Source: Indolivaga alginatilytica
Lineage (GTDB): Bacteria; Bacteroidota; Bacteroidia; Bacteroidales; Dysgonomonadaceae
Length of the DNA stretch: 64,000 bases
Reading direction: 5' to 3'
NCBI RefSeq assembly: GCF_003201355.1
Contig: NZ_QICL01000001.1
Coordinates: 186,001 to 250,000 of the forward strand
Position 1 is the stretch's first letter; the number at the start of each line of letters is the position of its first letter. The position numbers and the translations under genes were made by a program. The notes under the pieces were generated by a model. The model was given only the letters and a program-made list of their open reading frames with translations, did no database searches and was not told where the DNA came from. Shown piece after piece: positions 46,357 through 55,929 of the stretch.

Positions 46357-47157
46357 TTATTCACTTAATCTAAAAGCTACAATATTATTTTCGCCTGCAC
46401 TAGTACCTCCAAATCGAATTGTATAGGGCATAGATACATACCAGGTTACCATGCCTACTCGATAATAATATCTCTTAGAAGCAAGTGTCGAATTACGGAT
46501 TATCGTATATCCCGAAATAATACTGGGGATATTATACCATCCTTGTCCTGATATCTGACTTGCCAGTACGATATCGGGATCGAAATTTAGAATTGTTCCT
46601 AAAGGTGCATTACTCGAGTGAAATGTTGAACGCATCCAATATGCAGCTCTATTTCTGGCAACACTAGCATCAGCCAAAGGAACCTGCATAACCACACTTA
46701 CAAACCACTTACCGGGAGGTAAATCAATATAATCACCTGTAGGCATGGTTTTGGTAACCGGATTTGGATTAGATAATACAACATTGGGAATATAAACACT
46801 GACACCTGCTCCTAAGGTTGCCTTAACCGAAGCAGTGTAACTAGTCCAGGTTCCCACACCATTTACGTCAGATACCAATACAGCTGCTCCGGCTTCATTC
46901 CCATCTCTAAGCCTGAACATCGATCGACTGGCATCGGTCTGTAAAACATCAAGTTTCGCACTTGGAGTAATATTTCCTAATCCTACCCTTCCGGCAGAAG
47001 TTACTAGTACATCGTCTGAAATATTTACAGATCCATTGGTGTTTTTCTGCGGATCAACATGAAATACTCCCTGCGGATTCAAGGTATTTATTCCGACTTG
47101 CGCATGACACCAACCAATAGCAAATAAGCTAAGAATGAATATTAAGCGTTTCTTCAT
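46357..47157 (-). CDS. Secreted GINT-family surface protein, type A (triplet 2, first gene)
   Basis: About 266 residues from ATG at 47157; TTG at 47166 is the alternative. Signal peptide ends IGWCHAQ, followed by VGINTLNPQGVFHVDPQKNT, DDVLVTSAGRVGLGNITPSAKLDVL and AAVLVSDVNGVGTWTSY. Later YIDLPPGKWFVSVVMQVP. It is the first gene after leader L2. The possible stop of the L2 downstream frame (47163-47165) is only 5 bases before this ATG, an arrangement that would allow translational coupling when L2 is in frame. Confidence 0.85.
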   Translation of the reverse strand: MKKRLIFILSLFAIGWCHAQVGINTLNPQGVFHVDPQKNTNGSVNISDDVLVTSAGRVGLGNITPSAKLDVLQTDASRSMFRLRDGNEAGAAVLVSDVNGVGTWTSYTASVKATLGAGVSVYIPNVVLSNPNPVTKTMPTGDYIDLPPGKWFVSVVMQVPLADASVARNRAAYWMRSTFHSSNAPLGTILNFDPDIVLASQISGQGWYNIPSIISGYTIIRNSTLASKRYYYRVGMVTWYVSMPYTIRFGGTSAGENNIVAFRLSE

Positions 47158-47162
47158 TATTT

Positions 47163-47595
<433 letters not shown>

Positions 47596-47624
47596 TTTCT
47601 ACGTAAAGAGTTATTTTACAAGGG

Positions 47625-47632
47625 CAAATATA
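47625..47632 (-). promoter_or_regulatory. -7 box of leader L2
   Basis: TATATTTG on the minus strand, followed by the AATAACTCTTTAC block shared with L1. It places the RNA start about 25 bases upstream of the leader ATG. Confidence 0.6.
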
Positions 47633-48057
47633 ATAAAAGTTTGCATACAGTACTAACCATCGCCCTAAAAGATGAAGAATTATAGAGATAATTTCTTTTT
47701 GAGAATAGTATATTTGTTTATTTATAAATTCAGCCGCTTTATTCTATTTATCTTTATTGTTTCCTATCTCATTTTTCAGTTTTTCCTTCCTTTATCTTTC
47801 CTTATCAGTTAAAATCCATATAAATAGCCTTAAACAAAACCATTAAATAGTAATACCTACCCTATCATAACCTAAAAACAAGCTTTACAATAAAAAAAAA
47901 CCTATCCTTTAACTAATGGCATTTAGTAAACAGTAATGAGAAACCATAAGGCTTGAGCAGTCTAAAAAAGACTATCTGTTTCTCCTTTAGACAAATAATA
48001 ACATTTCCTACATATATTTTATCATTTACATTTACTAATATTTTAAAAATAATTATG
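47633..48057. other. Divergent AT-rich gap between L2 and the type B gene
   Basis: About 425 bases. No gene is supported: longer frames here have no signal, no motif and AT-rich composition. It holds upstream elements for both divergent transcripts. Confidence 0.45.
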
Positions 48058-48065
48058 TATTTTTG
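48058..48065 (+). promoter_or_regulatory. -7 box for the type B gene at 48100
   Basis: TATTTTTG, about 35 bases before ATG 48100. The bases just before the start read AACGACAACAATG. Confidence 0.5.
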
Positions 48066-48099
48066 GAACTTAGGATTTTGGACATTTAAAACGACAACA

Positions 48100-48765
48100 A
48101 TGAAAAGGATTTTATTATCTATACTAGGCTTCTCTAGTATAGGACTTTTACAGGCACAGATAGGTGTCAACACGGACACTCCTAAAAGCAGTTTGGACGT
48201 ACAAGCAACAACTACAGACGGCAGTACGGCTGACGGAATTTCAGCTCCACGACTAACCCTCAGTCAATTAGTCTCGAAAGATGCCAGATACTTAGCCGCT
48301 CAAACAGGAGCCTTGGTGTACGTAACAGATGCAACCTCTGCTGCCTCTGCTAAGACAAGAAATGTCACCGCACCCGGGTATTATTATTTTGACGGAACTC
48401 TCTGGCAAACTGTTGGTTCTGATCAAGGTTTGAGGTATTTCTACATGCCGGCAATTGCACTTTCAACCAACACTTCCGACCCCTCCTACAACACAAGCAC
48501 ACAAATATTTACAATAGATTTATATACAAAATATGCCGGACAATTTGGAATCCCGACTTCAGAAACTTCAGCTAAAAGCCCAAGTGCAACCTCGCTTCCT
48601 GTATTAATGAGTAATGAAATTGAATATCTTATTACCTATTACGACGATATTGTATATAAAGATATCACAATTAGTAACACCGGGGTATTAACATATAAAG
48701 TGCCAGCCTCACCTGCTACTACAGATAAAACCTTTATGAATATCTTATTTAAGATAAAAAGATAA
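48100..48765 (+). CDS. Secreted GINT-family protein, type B
   Basis: 221 residues from ATG at 48100; an in-frame extension to 47953 lacks a signal peptide and is rejected. Signal peptide ends IGLLQAQ, followed by IGVNTDTPKSSLDVQATTTDG. The shared type B blocks are GISAPRLTLSQLVSKDARY and GYYYFDGTLWQ. It ends MNILFKIKR. First gene of a three-gene rightward unit with 48796 and 49275, divergent from leader L2. Confidence 0.87.
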   Translation: MKRILLSILGFSSIGLLQAQIGVNTDTPKSSLDVQATTTDGSTADGISAPRLTLSQLVSKDARYLAAQTGALVYVTDATSAASAKTRNVTAPGYYYFDGTLWQTVGSDQGLRYFYMPAIALSTNTSDPSYNTSTQIFTIDLYTKYAGQFGIPTSETSAKSPSATSLPVLMSNEIEYLITYYDDIVYKDITISNTGVLTYKVPASPATTDKTFMNILFKIKR

Positions 48766-48795
48766 ATATTATCAAAATTAACCAATTATTAAATT

Positions 48796-49272
48796 ATGAA
48801 AATATTATATACAATCATATTAGCGTTATGTGCTATATATGCATATTCACAGGAAGGTCAGCAAAATAAAAATGACGGAGTATACCTCTTCCAAAAAGCA
48901 ACACTAACTACCTATAATTACAACTCCAAGGCGGAGATTAATACCCGCATTATCGAAGATGTTACCTTAATCGACAGTACGGATATATTTTTACAAAACA
49001 TAGTTCTGAAAGCAATTATATACAATGGAGTACTGTCATTCTGCATCTTACCCGACCATCGGGAATATGTAGTAAGAAACGAAGTAATATTAATTCCTGC
49101 AAAAGAAGGAGAAGAGCACGCAAAGAGTAATAATCCCAAAGAATTATTTCCATACACATCGTCATTCGATAACAATACACTAACTTTTACTTCCGAATAT
49201 TTATATGGCAATCCCACATATGAGTTTCCGCTCGAAAATAAATTAGCAATTATCCTTACCAAAGAAAAATAA
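48796..49272 (+). CDS. Small secreted protein of unknown function
   Basis: 158 residues. Signal peptide MKILYTIILALCAIYAYSQ. The rest is mostly beta, with QKATLTTYNYNSKAEINTRIIEDVTLID and a single Cys in LSFCILPDHREYV. No family recognised. It lies between a type B gene and the 978-residue protein, whose start is 2 bases after this stop, so all three are probably translated from one mRNA and may act together. Confidence 0.65.
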   Translation: MKILYTIILALCAIYAYSQEGQQNKNDGVYLFQKATLTTYNYNSKAEINTRIIEDVTLIDSTDIFLQNIVLKAIIYNGVLSFCILPDHREYVVRNEVILIPAKEGEEHAKSNNPKELFPYTSSFDNNTLTFTSEYLYGNPTYEFPLENKLAIILTKEK

Positions 49273-49274
49273 CT

Positions 49275-52211
49275 ATGAAACAACTATATTACAAAATTAT
49301 ATATCTGTGCTTATTTATATTTTCAGTTGGAAATATAACTGCTCAGGATTGCGACCTGAATTTCACAGTAAGCACCCAATCTACCGCTTCCACCTGTCAG
49401 GCTAACGGGACGATAACCGTAACTATGGGGGGTGATTTAAGTAATATCAGCCACGCACAATATGGGCTGACTTCTGCAAGTGGTTTTACCATCAACCCAC
49501 AAGAGAGCAATGTGCTCAGGAATATTCCGGCAGGCACTTACTCGGTGACAGTCAGAGCCTTTTGTCTTAAAAACACAGAATACAGTGTAGTAAAAACAGC
49601 TGCCAATATCACCGTAGGAGGCACCTATAAAGTTCCTGTAGCATCTTTTATTGCTTCATCCTCACGCAAATCTTACCCGGGATGTAAAACAGGTATTATC
49701 GCACTGGAGGTTCTGAACGGTAGTGGAAACTACACTTTTAATGTTGTAGAGGCACCCGAAGGGGTAACTAAGGGCACTGTGGTTCCCAACAGGAGTACAA
49801 ATTTGTATACACTCCCCGATCAGAATTATCCGGCAGGTAAATATGTGGTGACAGTATATGACGGCTGTTACACTGCTGCATGTAACTTTACTTTAGAAGA
49901 TGTAATAGGGTTCCCTACATTTGCCAACACATCTTATACGGGATTCACTCCTGTAACTACCGATGCCTCCTGCCATTCGGTTAATTGGTACGCATCGTCA
50001 GTGAGCTCCACAGCAAATCCCGACTATTACCGTTACTATCAGGATGGCATGTACGAAGTAGGTGCGGCTCCAACCGGTGGCGGTATGCCTACTGCTTGGA
50101 AAACATGGAATGCAGCTAATCTGATATCGGGCAATCTGTTATTAAATATATCCCCATATACTTATTCCGACTTTTTTTCACCAAAAGGTATATCTATATA
50201 CACGAGAATAAAAGGGTGCGAAACCAATTATACCAAACTGGACACTTATATGTATCAACCGTTATTAACTTCCAGTGTTACCCGAACTTGCGAAAACATA
50301 TCATATACCGTTCAACCTCAAGGAGCAAATTATTACGGATTATTGTGTTATCCTCTTTCTGTTTCTGTAAATAAAGGATCGGCAGTCGGGGAGGTGGTAA
50401 CTACCGGCTCTAATTTAGCATATCCTGCTTCGGTAAAATTTGCCGCAGATTACAATAGTGGCTATTATTATATAACTTTTACTGATAAAAATGGAGTGAA
50501 AGCATCAACAAATGTATCTAGTACCAGATCAACTTTTTCTCTTAGTTATACAGAGGACTATTGCAGTACCCAATATCGCCTGACTTACTCTACAACTAGT
50601 AACCCCTGTTATCCTGCCAATGTGACTATTAAGGACGAAGGCGGAGCTATTGTACACACTTATACACTCACTTCAAGTAATACCAGTGGTAGTTTTTATT
50701 TAGATTATGGTAAAAAATACTTTTTTGAGGGTGTATATCCGAATTCAACCACATCACCTACTTATACTTATGCAATACCCGCCAGAACCACAACTCTACC
50801 TAGTGCTTATAATTTGACACTTTATTATACCTCTAGTAATTATTGTACCGAAGACCAAGGACAATTAGTAGTCTCACCTACATCAGGCGTTTTTCCTATA
50901 GGTACAACATTCACGATAACGGGGCCTGCCGGATATACGACACAGACAGTGAAAACTACAAGTGCCTCAACTTCTTATTATATGCCTGTAACAAAGTTGC
51001 CTGCCGGAACTTACATTCTGAATGCTGTTAACGGCTGTGGTAATACCGATCCAAAAACAACTACCGTAACTCTTAACGGTGTATACAGTGGTAAAAAATT
51101 GGATTACAAATACGAAAACACTTGTGACGGAATGAAGGTTAGCCCGTTCGGTAATATAACCCTAAGGGGAGTTGATCAGCCAAGTACTACTTTCTATCGA
51201 TTGGTTAGTGGCCCTACAAGCGGTTATGACAAAACAGTAATTAAACCCGGTGAATCTGTTACTCTTGGTACAGACGGAACCTATGAGTTGGGAATTATGG
51301 TTGGCAGTACTGCCGATGCTTGTGTTATCAATAAAGTGACAATTATTTATACTAAACCAAGGATAACATTAGACGTAACAGGTACAGGTGGTTATGAATG
51401 TGTAGATAATCCTACCTCTATTATCCTTTTAAAAGCAACAAACGGCGTAACGCCTTATTACTTTGAGTTATGGAACGAGGATAATACGGTTAAAATAAAC
51501 CTTCCGGAAGCCAAATCGGTCAATGGGGAGCAGGTATCTTTTAAATATGGAAAAGGTAATGAGACTTATACGATACGTTTCAGAGACAATTGCTCCGGCG
51601 GTTTTCCTCAGAAAGTCACTATATCTGATTTACGTACCCCACGCATCGTTTATGCAACCAGTAAAGAAGTTTGTGCAGGTGCAACCATAGAACTAAAATG
51701 TATCACACTGGGCACTACAGAGTATAAATGGACAGGTCCTAATAATTGGAGTTCTGATAAGCAGAACCCTATAATCACCAATGCTCAGGCGAATATGTCA
51801 GGAGTGTACAAAGTTTCGGTGAAGCCCGAATTTTGCGGCGATCCGGTACTAGATCAGGTTGAGATTAAAGTTTATGAACCTCTGACAGCCGGAGTAATTA
51901 CAGCTAATCAGAAAATATGTGTACGGACAACACCCAAAGCACTAAGTTGTGCTGTTACAGGAGGTAGCGGCATATATACTTATCAGTGGCAATCGAGTCC
52001 CGATGGCATATCGGGTTGGTCAAATATACCCGGTGCTCCTAACACTGTACTTTATACACCTGCCAGTCAAGTTACAGCAAAAACATATTACTACCGTGTA
52101 ATAGTGACCGATGCTTGCGGAAGTATAACCAGTAATACGATGACAGTAGACTTCACATCTTGTTTTATCCCAGTGAATCCGCATATCAATGTAAGAACAA
52201 GCAAGAAATAA
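49275..52211 (+). CDS. Large secreted multi-module protein (SprB/Ig-like repeats)
   Basis: 978 residues with a signal peptide ending VGNITAQ. The chain is a series of beta-sandwich modules, each with paired Cys and a shared ending such as LRNIPAGTYSVTVRAFC, NYPAGKYVVTVYDGC and TKLPAGTYILNAVNGCG, the pattern of SprB-like repeats found in Bacteroidota surface proteins. Two Ig-like modules follow (NMSGVYKVSVKPEFCG, GSGIYTYQWQSSPDG). The end SCFIPVNPHINVRTSKK resembles the end of the propeller/PKD protein at 37769. No recognisable T9SS sorting domain. Function unknown; probably extracellular. It is the last gene before a terminator. Confidence 0.8.
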   Translation: MKQLYYKIIYLCLFIFSVGNITAQDCDLNFTVSTQSTASTCQANGTITVTMGGDLSNISHAQYGLTSASGFTINPQESNVLRNIPAGTYSVTVRAFCLKNTEYSVVKTAANITVGGTYKVPVASFIASSSRKSYPGCKTGIIALEVLNGSGNYTFNVVEAPEGVTKGTVVPNRSTNLYTLPDQNYPAGKYVVTVYDGCYTAACNFTLEDVIGFPTFANTSYTGFTPVTTDASCHSVNWYASSVSSTANPDYYRYYQDGMYEVGAAPTGGGMPTAWKTWNAANLISGNLLLNISPYTYSDFFSPKGISIYTRIKGCETNYTKLDTYMYQPLLTSSVTRTCENISYTVQPQGANYYGLLCYPLSVSVNKGSAVGEVVTTGSNLAYPASVKFAADYNSGYYYITFTDKNGVKASTNVSSTRSTFSLSYTEDYCSTQYRLTYSTTSNPCYPANVTIKDEGGAIVHTYTLTSSNTSGSFYLDYGKKYFFEGVYPNSTTSPTYTYAIPARTTTLPSAYNLTLYYTSSNYCTEDQGQLVVSPTSGVFPIGTTFTITGPAGYTTQTVKTTSASTSYYMPVTKLPAGTYILNAVNGCGNTDPKTTTVTLNGVYSGKKLDYKYENTCDGMKVSPFGNITLRGVDQPSTTFYRLVSGPTSGYDKTVIKPGESVTLGTDGTYELGIMVGSTADACVINKVTIIYTKPRITLDVTGTGGYECVDNPTSIILLKATNGVTPYYFELWNEDNTVKINLPEAKSVNGEQVSFKYGKGNETYTIRFRDNCSGGFPQKVTISDLRTPRIVYATSKEVCAGATIELKCITLGTTEYKWTGPNNWSSDKQNPIITNAQANMSGVYKVSVKPEFCGDPVLDQVEIKVYEPLTAGVITANQKICVRTTPKALSCAVTGGSGIYTYQWQSSPDGISGWSNIPGAPNTVLYTPASQVTAKTYYYRVIVTDACGSITSNTMTVDFTSCFIPVNPHINVRTSKK

Positions 52212-52226
52212 AATATCACTTTAAGC

Positions 52227-52265
52227 AAAAAAAGGGAAATGTCTTTCAGACATTTCCCTTTTTTA
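52227..52265 (+). terminator. Intrinsic terminator after the large multi-module gene
   Basis: AAAAAAGGGAAATGTCT pairs with AGACATTTCCCTTTTTT around TTC, a long perfect stem with a T-tract. Confidence 0.85.
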
Positions 52266-52463
52266 TTGAATTAAGAGCCTGTTTGTTATGATAAAGCGAT
52301 AATAAAATAATGCCACACCTTTGAATCGAAGTTTACTTAATATATCGAACACAGTATTGCCGCTTTTCTTTTGTCTGTTGCTATAGGTATGTCATACATC
52401 GCATCTAAAGTATAAAACGAAAACCGTATCTTTACATCCGAATTTTCAAGAAAACTTTCTCTA

Positions 52464-53030
52464 ATGACAAAACAAGATTGGAAACCGGGAACAATGGTAT
52501 ACCCTCTTCCTGCTGTGATGGTGAGCTGTGGCAACACACCCGAAGAATATAACATTATAACCATAAGCTGGACAGGAACAATATGTACCAATCCTGCCAT
52601 GTGTTACATATCGGTACGCCCCGAAAGACATTCGTATGACATTATAAAACGAAATATGGAGTTTGTGATAAATATCACAACCGAACAATTGGCATATGCT
52701 ACTGACTGGTGCGGTGTAAAGTCGGGAAAGAATGTAAATAAATTCGAGGAAATGAAACTCACAGCCGGAAAAGCGTCCGTAGTAAAAGCACCCATCATCG
52801 AAGAATCTCCACTATCGGTCGAATGCAGGGTAAAAGAAATTCTACCACTAGGCTCTCACCATATGTTTATTGCGGAAGTAGTAAATGTAAAAGCCGACGA
52901 AAGATACATCGACCCGGAAACAGGTAGATTCCAATTAGACAAAGCCGGAATAATGGCTTACTCTCATGGTTTTTACTATGCTTTGGCCGAAAAGATAGGT
53001 CGTTTTGGCTGGTCCGTAAAAAAGAAATAA
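52464..53030 (+). CDS. Flavin reductase family (FMN-binding) protein
   Basis: 188 residues of the split-barrel flavin reductase fold: PLPAVMVSCGNTPEEYNIITISWTGTICTNPAMCYISVRPERHSYDII (read in parts), ITTEQLAYATDWCGVKSGKNVNKFEE and the C-terminal GIMAYSHGFYYALAEKIGRFG. It probably reduces or binds FMN in the cytoplasm. Redox partner unknown. It is convergent with the DUF5723 gene, whose stop lies 12 bases away. Confidence 0.9.
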   Translation: MTKQDWKPGTMVYPLPAVMVSCGNTPEEYNIITISWTGTICTNPAMCYISVRPERHSYDIIKRNMEFVINITTEQLAYATDWCGVKSGKNVNKFEEMKLTAGKASVVKAPIIEESPLSVECRVKEILPLGSHHMFIAEVVNVKADERYIDPETGRFQLDKAGIMAYSHGFYYALAEKIGRFGWSVKKK

Positions 53031-53042
53031 AACCCCAAAAGA

Positions 53043-54500
53043 TTATTGTCTTCCACCAAAAGGTATCGATACACCCATCTGTAAATTTATGGCATGACTC
53101 GATGTAGGCAGCCATTGAGGCGATATACGAACAATACTATAATCACTTGCCAAAAAGAAATTTATGCCTCTCGTTGGAGCCACATGAACTGCTAAGCCAA
53201 ATGTTTTGAAAGCACTGTAAGCAAACGAATAGCTGAAGGTGGTTGCAAGCCATGGTTTCGGCATATAATTGGCTGATAAGGTGAACTCATTGGAGGTGAA
53301 ATACTTTCCGAAGCGGGTGGAATACAGAAAGCCTGCAGTCATTTTATCATCCCACACTTCATATTCCAAACCCACATTCATATTTGCCCTTAAAGTAGCC
53401 GTATAACCGCTGGTAACAGGATCTTCATGCAGGTTAACCGCCTGACGGAGATCATCCAGAGCGTGATCAAATATGTCGATTATGGATGTAGTCCCATCGT
53501 TGTGGGTAGTATAATCATTAGGCGAAACAATGACCTCGGTTTCGGGTGAGCTGAGTTGTACAAAATTACTTTTCGACCACGAAATAAATCCTAAATCATT
53601 TAAAGCATAAGATACTTTCAGCTTTCGAAGAAAATCAACGGATACATCTTTAAAATCATAAACGGCACCTATATCAAGCCCCAAACCAAACCCGGGAATA
53701 TTGAAATCTCCGAAATCAAAACCATCAAAATCCTGTTTGTCAGGGTTATATTCATTTTCCTCATACCGCCCTTTTATACCGGGTGCCGCCCCCCTTAATA
53801 TAACCTGCGATTTTGCCCGCCAGAATTCACTTCCAGCCGTGATATTCAAGCTCTTTGCATCCAGATCGAGATACGATATCCCCAAAAGAAGCTTTCCCCG
53901 AGCACCTAATGTCAGGCTATTATTTAAGAATGTACGGGAGTTGGTCACACCAATTTCCCCAAAAACACTACCGGCAAGGCTTATATTCGAAAGATCGTGC
54001 GTAACTGTTTCATTTTCTTTAAACCCGACTTTCAATAATTCGAATACCGATTTAGGCACATTCGAATCGGCGTTGGCTCTTATACCAAAATCGAAATTCC
54101 AATACGAATCGCCTCTAAAAAACCCTGCGGAGAAAATACTAAAAGCCAGATTTGTTGTTATATAATTATCGGTCGAAATATTTGATAATGCCTGGCTCTC
54201 AGATATCTGGGCATGCATAAATGTTACACGTTCGCCATTCAGCGGAAAAGTCAGATTTTCCATATTAAACGTATTGGTTCGTGCATCCAAATAGATATTA
54301 GATAAAAAAGGCACACCAATATACCCGTGCTCGGGTCTCAAAGCAGCGTTAAGAGCGGTACGTGTATAAGACGTTTTCATAAAATAGGAAGAGCGGGTCG
54401 ATTGTGCAAAACCATCCGGAGACAAGATGCAACCTATTATAATTGCAACCGAAACGCTAAAAAGAGATCGTAATTTCATTTTGTTCCTTGGATTTTTCAT
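53043..54500 (-). CDS. DUF5723-family outer-membrane beta-barrel protein
   Basis: 485 residues with a signal peptide (MKLRSLFSVSVAIIIGC ... GFAQ). The mature protein is a series of amphipathic beta strands with Gly/aromatic turns, for example GVPFLSNIYLDARTNTF, FGIRANADSNVP and TTFSYSFAYSAFKTFGLAVHV, and ends in GVSIPFGGRQ. Layout and N-terminal block fit DUF5723. The ATG overlaps the stop of the lipoprotein gene by one base, so the pair is translationally coupled. Function unknown. Confidence 0.8.
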   Translation of the reverse strand: MKNPRNKMKLRSLFSVSVAIIIGCILSPDGFAQSTRSSYFMKTSYTRTALNAALRPEHGYIGVPFLSNIYLDARTNTFNMENLTFPLNGERVTFMHAQISESQALSNISTDNYITTNLAFSIFSAGFFRGDSYWNFDFGIRANADSNVPKSVFELLKVGFKENETVTHDLSNISLAGSVFGEIGVTNSRTFLNNSLTLGARGKLLLGISYLDLDAKSLNITAGSEFWRAKSQVILRGAAPGIKGRYEENEYNPDKQDFDGFDFGDFNIPGFGLGLDIGAVYDFKDVSVDFLRKLKVSYALNDLGFISWSKSNFVQLSSPETEVIVSPNDYTTHNDGTTSIIDIFDHALDDLRQAVNLHEDPVTSGYTATLRANMNVGLEYEVWDDKMTAGFLYSTRFGKYFTSNEFTLSANYMPKPWLATTFSYSFAYSAFKTFGLAVHVAPTRGINFFLASDYSIVRISPQWLPTSSHAINLQMGVSIPFGGRQ

Positions 54501-55099
54501 TAAAGTTCAAGTTGTATACCTCCCGCAAAAAGGATTACCCTCCTCAGATAAATATAATCCTGTCGTGTAAAATTAATTGCCGCAACCCTTATTCCGAATA
54601 TAAAATGTAAATCCCGTGCATTCTTCATATACTTCATATACTCGGGTCCTATTCTCACTTCGAAATTCTGATTCTTAGCGGATACTATTCTTTGAGAAGG
54701 AATCTTTACAAACTCATTTTTGGTTTTGTCTGCATCAATTATATCAAGCAATACCTCTATTTCCAATCCCGACTCTTGCGGCATCACCATTGCATCCAGC
54801 TTAGCCGAAATCACAACGCCACTCGACCCTTCGAAGAAGAACCTGTCGATAGTATTCTGATCAAATAAACCACGTATAGTATCACTTAATGCAACTCTTG
54901 CTCCTATTACAATTTCCGGAGGAATTGACGGAAGAAAATTCACATAAATAGTATCAAAACCTCCGAGCGGAACCGGCGGAACATTCAACTCAATATTTGT
55001 ATTCAGCTTATCCGAATCATATTCTTTATCTACGCACGATTGCATAAATAAAAACAGAATACCGATTCCGATTATATTATAGATTAATGATTTGTTCAT
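54500..55099 (-). CDS. Lipoprotein paired with DUF5723 barrel
   Basis: 199 residues. The lipoprotein signal ends LFLFMQSCVDKEYD. It continues with YDSDKLNTNIELNVPPVPLGGFDTIYVNF and later beta-rich segments. I recognise no named family. Its stop codon overlaps the ATG of the barrel gene, so it is probably its partner at the outer membrane. Confidence 0.65.
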   Translation of the reverse strand: MNKSLIYNIIGIGILFLFMQSCVDKEYDSDKLNTNIELNVPPVPLGGFDTIYVNFLPSIPPEIVIGARVALSDTIRGLFDQNTIDRFFFEGSSGVVISAKLDAMVMPQESGLEIEVLLDIIDADKTKNEFVKIPSQRIVSAKNQNFEVRIGPEYMKYMKNARDLHFIFGIRVAAINFTRQDYIYLRRVILFAGGIQLEL

Positions 55100-55255
55100 A
55101 CTCCGGGTTTTAGTTTATGTAAAAAAGCTGCAAGAGCCTACTTGCATAATAAGTAAGCCTGCTTAGTTAGCCATTTGTTAGTAATGTAAATATTCAATGC
55201 AATGGTTTGTCACTATAACTACCTTTGGTTGTTACGACTAGCCAAAGCAATAAAC

Positions 55256-55269
55256 AGATCCGAGACCTT
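55256..55269. repeat. Junction palindrome, copy 8
   Basis: AGATCCGAGACCTT, preceded by GCCAAAGCAATAAAC, which matches the flank of the copy at 27885. Confidence 0.65.
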
Positions 55270-55320
55270 AGTTGTTAAGATGCAAAAATACATCTTTTTG
55301 TTTATTAACAATCTTTAAAC

Positions 55321-55929
55321 CTATAATGTTTTCAGGTCAGATATCATTATGCAGATTTCATCTTCGAGATCAATCATGGCATTTATCAGATAAATTTTCG
55401 AGAAAGACGATAAATCATCCACGCTAATATCTGTTTCTCTGATAATTCCCTTCCCTAGAAGATATTGACGCTTGGTTCCTCCCAACAAATAACTTTTGGG
55501 AGTGAAAAAACCTTTACTATTCCTGAAAACAACATTCGCAAAAGAGGTATCGGCAATCAATCCGTTTTTGACAATAAGAATATCATCACCGGTTGCTTTT
55601 CGCGAAAAGAGTGTATTTAGAGCACTTCTGTCCGCCGATTTGTAAGTATAGTCAATCGCATTACCCTCAACAAGAGTCAAACTCGATATTCTGCGGAACA
55701 CATACGGCTCAAATTCTATAGAAACGATTTGCGAACCGTATGTAACCCGACATTTCACCAATCCCACCTTCAAAGCCTCGGGAATCATATCTTCCAACAA
55801 TTTCAATACAGGAGCCGAACCGAAAAAATGCATTGCAGTTCTATTTAACCGGGCTATATGCAAAGGCAGATTGTAAAAAACACCATCCTTTACTTTTATG
55901 GACTCTACAAATAATAAAGGTTTATTCAT
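55321..55929 (-). CDS. pabC: 4-amino-4-deoxychorismate lyase (aminotransferase class IV)
   Basis: 202 residues of the PLP fold-type IV. YNLPLHIARLNRTAMHFFGS and LIADTSFANVVFR are family blocks, with Lys in ALNTLFSRK-type and SYLLGGTKRQYLLG segments. It eliminates pyruvate from aminodeoxychorismate to make p-aminobenzoate for folate. It is shorter than the roughly 270-residue E. coli enzyme. The 4-base overlap with pabB supports the assignment. Confidence 0.87.
   Translation of the reverse strand: MNKPLLFVESIKVKDGVFYNLPLHIARLNRTAMHFFGSAPVLKLLEDMIPEALKVGLVKCRVTYGSQIVSIEFEPYVFRRISSLTLVEGNAIDYTYKSADRSALNTLFSRKATGDDILIVKNGLIADTSFANVVFRNSKGFFTPKSYLLGGTKRQYLLGKGIIRETDISVDDLSSFSKIYLINAMIDLEDEICIMISDLKTL

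Noticed and set aside
47953-48099. N-terminal extension of the type B gene at 48100
   Set aside because: The extension lacks a signal peptide, while the ATG at 48100 gives a clear one; the extension is AT-rich non-coding-like sequence and covers the -7 box.
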